In this document: positions 57,819 to 64,000 of the stretch, piece after piece
How the letters are laid out: the number at the start of each line of letters is the position of its first letter
How positions within the stretch are numbered: position 1 is the stretch's first letter
Assembly: GCA_002394395.1 (NCBI GenBank)
Contig: DGTR01000004.1
Coordinates: 9,837-73,836, forward strand
Direction of reading: 5' to 3'
From: Bacteroidales bacterium UBA4331
GTDB taxonomy: Bacteria > Bacteroidota > Bacteroidia > Bacteroidales > Paludibacteraceae
DNA: 64,000 nucleotides
Made by a program: the position numbers and the translations under genes
The notes under the pieces: generated by a model
The model's input: only the letters and a program-made list of their open reading frames with translations
Told to the model about the DNA's origin: nothing
Databases searched by the model: none

Positions 57819-58559
57819 TTATGCCATCGCACCGTTGACCTGAATCACCTGTCCGGAGACATAGGAACTGAGGTCGGACGCCAAGAAGAGCGCCACCTTG
57901 GCAACCTCTTCCGGTTCACCACCGCGCCTCATCGGAATGAGCGATACAAACTGCTTGAGCGTCTCTTCGCTAAGCGCCTTCGTCATGTCCGTAAGGATGA
58001 ATCCCGGGGCGATGGCATTAGCGCGTACGCCGCGGCTGCCTAACTCTTTCGCCACGGATTTGGTCAGCGCGATGATACCTGCCTTCGATGCCGCATAATT
58101 CGCTTGACCGGCATTGCCGTTGATACCCACCACGGAACTCAGCGAGATAATCGAACCGCTACGTTGGCGCATCATCACCGGCGTTACAGCATGGGTGAAG
58201 TTAAAGGCGGATTTGAGATTCACCTGCATCACCAGATCCCATTGTTGCTCCGTCATACGCATGAGCAACGTGTCACGGGTGATTCCGGCGTTGTTGACCA
58301 GGATATCAATGCGTCCGAAATCCTTCATGACGTCATCCACTACCGCGTGCGCAGCCTCAAAATTAGACGCATCGGAGGCATAAGCCTTTACTTTGACGCC
58401 CAGCGCTTTGAGTTCATTACTGGTCTCAATATATGCTTCGTTCAGCTCCAAATCCGTGAACGCAATATTTGCTCCCTCACGGGCGAAAGCCAACGCTATC
58501 TGTTTGCCTATTCCACGGGCAGCCCCCGTGATCAAAGCTGTTTTTCCTTCCAATAACAT
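57819..58559 (-). CDS. fabG: 3-oxoacyl-ACP reductase
   Basis: 246 residues. SDR family: KTALITGAARGIGKQIALAF, NNAGITRD, SLSSVVG and NYAASKAGIIALTK with the Ser-Tyr-Lys triad, and PGFILTDMT. It reduces 3-oxoacyl-ACP in fatty acid synthesis. Last gene of the operon with lptC and coaX; its leader is a heptamer repeat. Confidence 0.95.
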   Translation of the reverse strand: MLLEGKTALITGAARGIGKQIALAFAREGANIAFTDLELNEAYIETSNELKALGVKVKAYASDASNFEAAHAVVDDVMKDFGRIDILVNNAGITRDTLLMRMTEQQWDLVMQVNLKSAFNFTHAVTPVMMRQRSGSIISLSSVVGINGNAGQANYAASKAGIIALTKSVAKELGSRGVRANAIAPGFILTDMTKALSEETLKQFVSLIPMRRGGEPEEVAKVALFLASDLSSYVSGQVIQVNGAMA

Positions 58560-58562
58560 AAA

Positions 58563-58613
58563 GACATTTACTATTTAGTCATTTACCATTTTGCTATTTA
58601 CACTTTTACTCAT
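58563..58613. repeat. Heptamer repeat between lptC and fabG
   Basis: GAGTAAA, AGTGTAA, ATAGCAA, AATGGTAA, ATGACTA, AATAGTA on the minus strand; contains the lptC stop. Confidence 0.75.
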
Positions 58614-59172
58614 CCTCTATAGGGAAAACACCGGTCGGATGAAGAATCGTATATTTGCTCATTTCCTCGTTGGAATCAAACCCCACTCCCTCGATGATAC
58701 TCTTCTCCCGCGTGATATGAATCGTCGAATCTGAGTAGACACGATGGGTCTGCTGGTCCCAGTTCAGCTCCGGGGTATCGAACTGCTCTCCTTTGCGATT
58801 CAGGGCATGGACGTTTCCCGTCAGCCGCCAGCGTTGCGCTTTCTCGTCATAATAAGCGTAGTCCGCCTTGAGCGATGCCTGCACGGAGAGGTCGAAATCA
58901 AACTGCTCGAGGTATATTCCTTTCGGAAACTCCTGATAAGGAGGTTCTGTCTGGTCATAGATAAGCCATTGCGGTGCCTCGATGCGGTAACGGGTAATAC
59001 CCGAGTCGGAAATCAAGGTACTTACCGTATCGGTGATGAGCACGGCTATCTGCTCACGGGGCACAGAGACAGCGGTTTGCTGTACCTCACTACGACGACA
59101 GGCAGAAAAAAACATAGCGAGCATCATCAAGACACTCGCTATGCAGATATTATCGGATAGACGTCGTCTCAC
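58606..59172 (-). CDS. lptC: LPS export protein LptC
   Basis: 188 residues if read from GTG 59172 (TTG 59175 is equal). These starts give a basic N-terminus (RRRLSDN) and a hydrophobic lipobox-like MMLAMFFSAC; an ATG at 59127 would leave a very short signal. The periplasmic part follows the LptC pattern: DSGITRYRIEAPQWLIYDQ (seen as YRIEAPQW), FPKGIYLEQF, ADYAYYDEKAQRW and HALNRKGEQFDTPELNWDQ (GEQFDTPELNW). It passes LPS from LptBFG to LptA. It overlaps the end of the TPR gene. Confidence 0.85.
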   Translation of the reverse strand: MRRRLSDNICIASVLMMLAMFFSACRRSEVQQTAVSVPREQIAVLITDTVSTLISDSGITRYRIEAPQWLIYDQTEPPYQEFPKGIYLEQFDFDLSVQASLKADYAYYDEKAQRWRLTGNVHALNRKGEQFDTPELNWDQQTHRVYSDSTIHITREKSIIEGVGFDSNEEMSKYTILHPTGVFPIEDE

Positions 59173-60562
59173 CAATCCAGCCTCCTACGTAATAAGTGGA
59201 GCCCGAGAACTCGTTCGGCAGATCGAAACGCTCCTCTTTGGTCGGATAGTATTTGCTGTAGGACGAGATGAACTCGGAAGCCTGTGCCTCTACCGACGGA
59301 TCGATCTGTTTTGCTTTCACGAACTTATCTACAGCAGCCCAGTAAACGGTCTTGTTCAAGATCCGTCCCTTAGCATCCTGCGGATAGAGCTGCGTCGAAG
59401 CGTAGCACATTCCGATGATGATGTAGCAACGACCCTGACCTTTGTTCATACCCATACCTTGCAGCGTAGCGATGGATGCCAACGCGTACTTACGCGCCTC
59501 TGCGTATTTCTTGAGGTTGTTGTAGCAATAGAACGCTGCGTTGTACTGATAATCAGCTACGTCCTCAAGCTCGTCCTCTACCATCGCCAACTTGATGGCC
59601 TGATCGTAGTAAGCCACAGCTGCCTCGTAGTCGCCTTTCTTTGCGGCCATCGAAGCACAACCGGCTGCGGACTCGTCGGTCGGTTGCAGTTTGTGAGCGG
59701 CCTCGCATGCTGCGAAATAAACGTCGCTCTCCGTGCAACGAACACGTTTGTAGAGTTTCGCAATCTTGGTCAGCATATCAAGGTTCGTCAGGTTCTCGCT
59801 AACTACTGCAGCGTAGATCTCATCCAGCTTCGAGCAATCAGCAGCTCCGGAAACAGCGAAGATATTATCTACATAATCTTTCTGCTTGCCTGCGATCTCG
59901 GCGTTTTTGTTGTTGGTGTTGGATGCCTGCTCGCCCAGATAGGTGCTTGCCAACTCATAATCCGCGATGAACTGCTCAGCCTTTCCGTTCGGGTCTTGTT
60001 TGTAGAGCGCGTACGAAGCGTCCACCAGTTTCACGAGAACGAGGATCTTGCTGCCGGCAGCCATACCCTCTACCGATTGACGCAGACACTCGCGAGCCTC
60101 TGCCAGCTTTGTTTCACCGTAGAAATCGAGGTATGCCAGACCCTTCTCACCGAGGATATATGCCTTCGGATATTTGGGGTCATTGCCGAAGAAACGGATA
60201 CGTTTGTCTTGCATCTCTACTGCCAACTTCGCCAGACGCTCTTTCTCTGCGGGATCCGAAGCAGCCTGATACAGCGCCTCAACAATCTTCGAGCCATCGG
60301 AATAGATGGATTTGTTAGCGTTCGGGCAAGTGGTATAAACCGCCCACCACGGTCCGTACGCGTCGGCGTACATTTTGTTTTTTACTGCCTCGTGGAAGAG
60401 CGATACGTTCATTACGCATTCCTCCGTGATTACGGGATCTTCCTCCACTACAGCGGGCGCCTGAGCAGGAGCCTCTTCCGCTGCTTTCTTCGGTTTCTTA
60501 GCGCATGCCAACGCCGGAACAGCGGCTGCCAACGCTACTACAAGGATAGTTTTCAGTTTCAT
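59150..60562 (-). CDS. Secreted tetratricopeptide repeat protein
   Basis: 470 residues, signal peptide MKLKTILVVALAAAVPALACA followed by an Ala/Pro/Glu/Lys-rich segment. The remainder consists of helical repeats of the TPR kind (YDQAIKLAMVEDELEDVADYQYNAAFYCYNNLKKYAEARKY in part: YQYNAAFYCYNNLKKY). A C-terminal YPTKEERFDLPNEF precedes YVGGWIG. The same gene order, coaX - outer-membrane protein - TPR protein - lptC, is common in Bacteroidales. It may assist outer-membrane assembly; that is inference. Confidence 0.75.
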   Translation of the reverse strand: MKLKTILVVALAAAVPALACAKKPKKAAEEAPAQAPAVVEEDPVITEECVMNVSLFHEAVKNKMYADAYGPWWAVYTTCPNANKSIYSDGSKIVEALYQAASDPAEKERLAKLAVEMQDKRIRFFGNDPKYPKAYILGEKGLAYLDFYGETKLAEARECLRQSVEGMAAGSKILVLVKLVDASYALYKQDPNGKAEQFIADYELASTYLGEQASNTNNKNAEIAGKQKDYVDNIFAVSGAADCSKLDEIYAAVVSENLTNLDMLTKIAKLYKRVRCTESDVYFAACEAAHKLQPTDESAAGCASMAAKKGDYEAAVAYYDQAIKLAMVEDELEDVADYQYNAAFYCYNNLKKYAEARKYALASIATLQGMGMNKGQGRCYIIIGMCYASTQLYPQDAKGRILNKTVYWAAVDKFVKAKQIDPSVEAQASEFISSYSKYYPTKEERFDLPNEFSGSTYYVGGWIGETTSIR

Positions 60563-60599
60563 AATCGTGTATTTTTTTTGTTATTGTTGTTGTCTTTTT

Positions 60600-60670
60600 T
60601 ATCCTAGGTAGTCCTAGGTAATCCTAGGTAGTCCTAGGTAGTCCTAGGTTGTCCTAGGTCATCCTATGTC
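60600..60670. repeat. Tandem decamer array with CCTAGG
   Basis: Seven copies of TCCTAGGTAG and close variants fill most of the spacer between the outer-membrane protein and TPR genes. Confidence 0.92.
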
Positions 60671-60693
60671 TTTCTATCAAATCCCGTGCCAAA

Positions 60694-61929
60694 CTACAGT
60701 TTGCGCTTGAAGAACCAGTTCTCCGCAATCGAAGCACCGATGGTGAACCGCAGGGCGTGCTCCTCCAAACCGGCGGGAGAGCCGCGGTGGGTATATTCGA
60801 TAGTGGTATTAATGACCGTTCCTATCGTATAGAGCGGAAAACCGATACCAATACCCGCGGTAATACGCTTGGATCCGATCATACTCAGATACTCGTCCTG
60901 CACGCTCACGCCGGCTCTCCATAACATCCGCTCAGCATACTTACGACCCATCGGGTTATGGCGATATTCTACACCGAAAGCATAGCGGTTCTTGTCCTGC
61001 AGACCGTTATACGGATCATCGCCACGCAGGCCGTTATACATCGCCGACGCCATGCATTGGCGCTCAAAATCAAAACCGATCGTCAGTCTGTTTGCCCAGT
61101 TATAGCTGGCTCCCACGCCCCACACCATCGGCAACTGCCATCCGTCGCGGTAAACGGGGATGGAGTCCTCCGTCTGGGTCTCCACCACGATCAGGTCGCT
61201 ATGCAGCTTCATCCGGTTCTCAAAAATAGCTCCGACGTTGAAACTATGATCGCCAAACGTATGGAAGAACTGCGCGCCGTAACGCAGACGCACGTTGCTC
61301 ACGCTCAGGATCTCTGCCTGAATCGTCGGGTTCATGCCGGTCTCGTCAAAAGTGAGCGTGCGCATATGCGACAGATCTCCCCACATATAATATACGTTCG
61401 CGCCCACAGCAAACCAGTTCATCACATTAAAACTCAAACCGCCATAGACCTGACTGATATTTCCATCTCCTGTATAGGTCTTGGTATAATGGTAATCTCC
61501 GCCGGCAGTGGAGTCACGCAACTCGATGTTATACCCCACAGAGCTATACGGCAACAAACCCACCGACATCGCGATCCAACGTTTGAAGAGCGGGAATTGC
61601 ATCGTCACGTATTCGAGGTTACCGTTGGCTTTATTCTTCTTTCCTCCGGAATCATGATACCTGCTCCAGTTTGCACTCGCAGCTACATCAAACATAAAGG
61701 TCAAGGTATCGCATGAGGTATAGGAAGCAGGCTGCGAGGGGTTGATGGCGCGGTTGTTTCGCATACCAAGCCCGATACCTCCCATCGCGCGATATGCCGT
61801 GGGGACGTTCTCGTTGAGGTCTCCATATGCGTAGCGCGAGTAAGGCGAACTGGTCATGTTTTGTGCCATACTATGAGCAGTCACCACAACAGCTATCAGC
61901 AAAAATATAGTTCTAAATTTTATATTCAT
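60694..61929 (-). CDS. Outer-membrane beta-barrel protein
   Basis: 411 residues, signal peptide ending HSMAQN. Begins SSPYSRYAYGDL and MGGIGLGMRNNRAINPSQPASY, as in FadL/PorV-like Bacteroidota barrel proteins, then alternating strands rich in Tyr and Trp, ending WFFKRKL. The function is not established; location between coaX and the TPR gene is the usual one in Bacteroidales. Confidence 0.75.
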   Translation of the reverse strand: MNIKFRTIFLLIAVVVTAHSMAQNMTSSPYSRYAYGDLNENVPTAYRAMGGIGLGMRNNRAINPSQPASYTSCDTLTFMFDVAASANWSRYHDSGGKKNKANGNLEYVTMQFPLFKRWIAMSVGLLPYSSVGYNIELRDSTAGGDYHYTKTYTGDGNISQVYGGLSFNVMNWFAVGANVYYMWGDLSHMRTLTFDETGMNPTIQAEILSVSNVRLRYGAQFFHTFGDHSFNVGAIFENRMKLHSDLIVVETQTEDSIPVYRDGWQLPMVWGVGASYNWANRLTIGFDFERQCMASAMYNGLRGDDPYNGLQDKNRYAFGVEYRHNPMGRKYAERMLWRAGVSVQDEYLSMIGSKRITAGIGIGFPLYTIGTVINTTIEYTHRGSPAGLEEHALRFTIGASIAENWFFKRKL

Positions 61930-61934
61930 TTTCA

Positions 61935-61995
61935 GTCTTTACTCTTTCTGCGGAGCGGTCTTTACTCTTTCTGCGGCTTCGCCGCGGTCTTATTA
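61935..61995. repeat. Heptamer repeat with GC hairpin between coaX and the outer-membrane gene
   Basis: CTTTACTCTTT, CTGCGGAGCG, GTCTTTACTCTTT, then the hairpin GCGGC-TTC-GCCGC. The same pattern is seen at 4363-4408. Confidence 0.82.
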
Positions 61996-62735
61996 AAAAT
62001 CAGTATTGTATTCAATCCTATTAGCACTAAGTTCTTCTCTACCCGTATGTCCCGTTTCTCCGTACGCGACGTGCGTACGTTATTAAGAATATAGGGTGCG
62101 TTTCCGCCGGTGAGAAAGGTCTGGAAATGCGGCACTTTCTCACTCAGCGTCCGCATGTATCCTTTTACCTCATAAGCTATCCCTCGTATCACTCCGGCAG
62201 CAATAGCGTCGCGGGTGTTTTTGCCGAAAAGCGGAATGAGTTCATTCTCCTCCACTTCCACCAGCGGCAGTTTCTTTGTCATTCGTTGCAGCATCGTGAA
62301 CCGCATCTTCAGTCCCGGAGCGATGTTTCCGCCCATGTATTCCCCTTTGTCGGACACAAAGTCATACGTGATAGCCGACCCGGCGTCGATGATCAAGAGG
62401 TTCTCGTCGGGGCACAAACTCTTCGCGCCCACAGCCGCAGCCAGACGGTCCTGTCCGAGTGTTTGCGGCGTGTCGTAGCGGTTCACAATCGGTACCGGCG
62501 TGTTGTGATCGAAAAGCACAAAATGCTGCGAACGGCGATGAAGCGTATTCACTACCGCCGCTTCGATATTCACCACCGAGGAAATGATCGAATCCGAGAT
62601 GTCGTACAAGTCAAACAGACGCTCCACGTCCGCCGATGAGAACTGCTTGTAGATAAAATGGTTCATCATCTTACCATCGTCCGTCATCAGAGCCACTTTC
62701 GTCCGGCTATTTCCTTGATCGATACACAGATTCAT
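61962..62735 (-). CDS. coaX: Type III pantothenate kinase
   Basis: 257 residues from ATG 62735. MNLCIDQGNSRTKVAL is the first phosphate motif, TLGQDRLAAAVGA and LIIDAGSAITYDFV follow. It phosphorylates pantothenate with ATP in CoA synthesis and is of the K+-dependent, feedback-insensitive CoaX class. The start ATG is the end of a heptamer unit GTGTATG; an upstream in-frame ATG at 62753 would translate the repeat and gives MYGVGC, unlike CoaX proteins. Confidence 0.94.
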   Translation of the reverse strand: MNLCIDQGNSRTKVALMTDDGKMMNHFIYKQFSSADVERLFDLYDISDSIISSVVNIEAAVVNTLHRRSQHFVLFDHNTPVPIVNRYDTPQTLGQDRLAAAVGAKSLCPDENLLIIDAGSAITYDFVSDKGEYMGGNIAPGLKMRFTMLQRMTKKLPLVEVEENELIPLFGKNTRDAIAAGVIRGIAYEVKGYMRTLSEKVPHFQTFLTGGNAPYILNNVRTSRTEKRDIRVEKNLVLIGLNTILIFNKTAAKPQKE

Positions 62736-62771
62736 ACACCCTACACCATACACCGTACACCTTACACCATA
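62733..62771. repeat. Heptamer repeat between the acyl-CoA synthetase and coaX genes
   Basis: On the minus strand GTGTAAG, GTGTACG, GTGTATG, GTGTAGG, GTGTATG. The first unit contains the stop of the synthetase gene and the last the start of coaX. Confidence 0.9.
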
Positions 62772-64000
62772 TTCGTGTACAAGAACCGTTTGATAGATTT
62801 CTTCGGCGTCTTCTCAAACTCATGCGGGTAGAGTTTGACGATGGAGATCTGCTCGTACGCCGCGAGTTCGGAGTTCACCTGTTTGCGGGCGTCTTCCATC
62901 TGCTCGTCTAACTGCTCACGGGACAGACCATCGGCGTCCACCTCATTGTAGTCCGGACAGATGAGCGCCACAAGACGGGTGTCTTCCTGTTGGAGTACCA
63001 GCGACTCCAGGACGTACGGCATATTATTGATCTTCGCCTCAATCTCTTCCGGATAGATATTTTGTCCGCTCGGCCCCAAGAGCATGGTCTTGCAACGACC
63101 TTTGATAAAGAGGAATCCGTCTTCGTCCAGCTGTCCCAAATCACCCGTACGGAGCCATCCGTCTTTGGTGAAGGCCTCTTTGGTGGCCTGCGCGTTCTTG
63201 TAGTAACCGGTCATCGTGTTCTCGCCGCGAACCACCACCTCACCTATTCCTTCTTCGTTCGGGTCAAGGATCTTCACTTCCATGATTCCCGGTAACGGAC
63301 GGCCGCAGGAGTATATCTTCGGGCCTTCGCTAATCGGCGTGTAGCAGATCAGCGGAGCGCACTCCGTCATGCCGTAACCCACCGAAACGGGGAATTTTAT
63401 TCTGTGCAGAAATGCTTCTACTTCCGGGTTCAGCGGAGCGCCGCCGATGATCATCTGGCTGAACTCGCCGCCGAAAGCCTGAACCAACTGCTCGCGAATC
63501 TTCGAACAAACGACTTCGTCCAGGAACGGCACTTTGAGCACCCAGCTTACGGGCGGTTTCTGAATCTGCGGCACGATCATCTTCTTGTAAATCTTCTCCA
63601 AGATCAGCGGAACCGAGAGGATGACAGTCGGCTTGACTTCCGCAAAAGCATTCAGCAGAATTTTCGGACTCGGCGTACGGCCGACCAACCACGTGTGGCC
63701 GCCGGCTGCCAGACAAGACAGAAAATCAAACGCGCAACCGTACGCGTGTGCCAGCGGCAGGAACGTCACGAACCGTGCGCCCTTATGCGCGATACCGCTC
63801 TCCAAGCCGTAACGCACGTTTCCTGCCAGACCGTTCAGCGGCATGATCACGCCTTTGCTGAAACCCGTCGTGCCGGAGGTATAGTTGATAGAACCTATCT
63901 CGCTGTTGGCGCGCTCGTCGAAATGCACATCTTTCGCCCAGTAACCTTCCGGGTGTTTCTCTTTGAACATCGTCGCGATAGCCTCGTAGTTGATCTTCTT
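62762..64000 (-). CDS. Long-chain acyl-CoA synthetase-like enzyme, N-terminus cut
   Basis: 412 residues visible; the frame stays open to the window edge, so the N-terminal part, about 130 residues, is missing. INYTSGTTGFSKGVIMPL is the P-loop, YGMTECAPLICY the A5-type motif, GWLRTGDLGQLDEDGFLFIKGR the hinge and KTPKKSIKRFLY the catalytic Lys region. It should make acyl-CoA from a fatty acid. It is a paralogue of the 28816-30456 protein, similar along its visible length. It leads into coaX and the lptC operon. Confidence 0.88.
   Translation of the reverse strand, partial: KKINYEAIATMFKEKHPEGYWAKDVHFDERANSEIGSINYTSGTTGFSKGVIMPLNGLAGNVRYGLESGIAHKGARFVTFLPLAHAYGCAFDFLSCLAAGGHTWLVGRTPSPKILLNAFAEVKPTVILSVPLILEKIYKKMIVPQIQKPPVSWVLKVPFLDEVVCSKIREQLVQAFGGEFSQMIIGGAPLNPEVEAFLHRIKFPVSVGYGMTECAPLICYTPISEGPKIYSCGRPLPGIMEVKILDPNEEGIGEVVVRGENTMTGYYKNAQATKEAFTKDGWLRTGDLGQLDEDGFLFIKGRCKTMLLGPSGQNIYPEEIEAKINNMPYVLESLVLQQEDTRLVALICPDYNEVDADGLSREQLDEQMEDARKQVNSELAAYEQISIVKLYPHEFEKTPKKSIKRFLYTNMV

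Noticed and set aside
59033..60607. Long open frame opposite the TPR and lptC genes
   Set aside because: The minus-strand genes have signal peptides and family motifs; the plus frame is a shadow and would read through the operon.

Overview
The window looks like chromosome from a member of the Bacteroidales (Bacteroidota) with roughly balanced GC. The reasons are: promoters of the Bacteroidota type (TTTG at -33, TAnnTTTG at -7, about 20 bp apart) before many genes; weak or absent Shine-Dalgarno sequences; and typical families of the group (DUF4465, DUF5723-OmpA, DUF1846, BtuB/BtuG-type B12 uptake, Wza/Wzc with no separate phosphatase, membrane pyrophosphatase). No rRNA or tRNA gene was seen. 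The genus cannot be fixed from the sequence alone.

Layout. 1-6.6 kb: two cobalamin-riboswitch units on the minus strand, one with a BtuB-type receptor, a BtuG-like surface lipoprotein and a DUF4465 protein, the other with a stand-alone copy of the BtuG-like C-terminal domain followed by another secreted protein cut by the window edge. 6.6-9.5 kb: DUF1846 protein and an RluA-family pseudouridine synthase, divergently transcribed. 9.5-18 kb: a minus-strand exopolysaccharide operon (gmd, fcl, deacetylase, WlbA-like dehydrogenase, two Wza-like lipoproteins, Wzc-like tyrosine autokinase). 18-31.4 kb: plus-strand housekeeping genes (RlmD/RumA-type methyltransferase, subtilase, RecD-like helicase, a lipoprotein, an OmpA protein with calcium-binding repeats, YebC, RsmG, acyl-CoA synthetase, EamA transporter), with a small SRP RNA on the minus strand at 21.1 kb. 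31.9-34.1 kb: ion-pumping pyrophosphatase.

34.2-42.5 kb is the accessory region, all on the minus strand: a single-chain type IIL-like restriction-modification protein translationally coupled to a Y1/RAYT-like transposase with a DprA-like C-terminal domain, an HTH protein coupled to a RepA-like ATPase, and a group of small proteins, three of them paralogous. The noncoding DNA here is rich in hairpins, REP-like palindromes and two copies of a roughly 0.4-0.5 kb element with 10-bp inverted ends. 42.8-64 kb returns to core genes: an ion transporter and a DedA protein, a Wzz-like protein, ftsZ-ftsA-ftsQ-murC, a PagL-like lipid A deacylase, a GT2 glycosyltransferase, two GH13 lipoproteins, and an operon running acyl-CoA synthetase (partial), coaX, outer-membrane protein, TPR protein, lptC, fabG.

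The most striking signal is not a gene. Short tandem repeats, mostly with a 7-bp period and a different unit at each locus, sit in many operon spacers and also in frame inside conserved enzymes (rlmD, murC, gmd, btuB, rluA-like and others). In one case they encode the lipoprotein signal peptide of the BtuG-like protein, and in another they supply the start codon of coaX.
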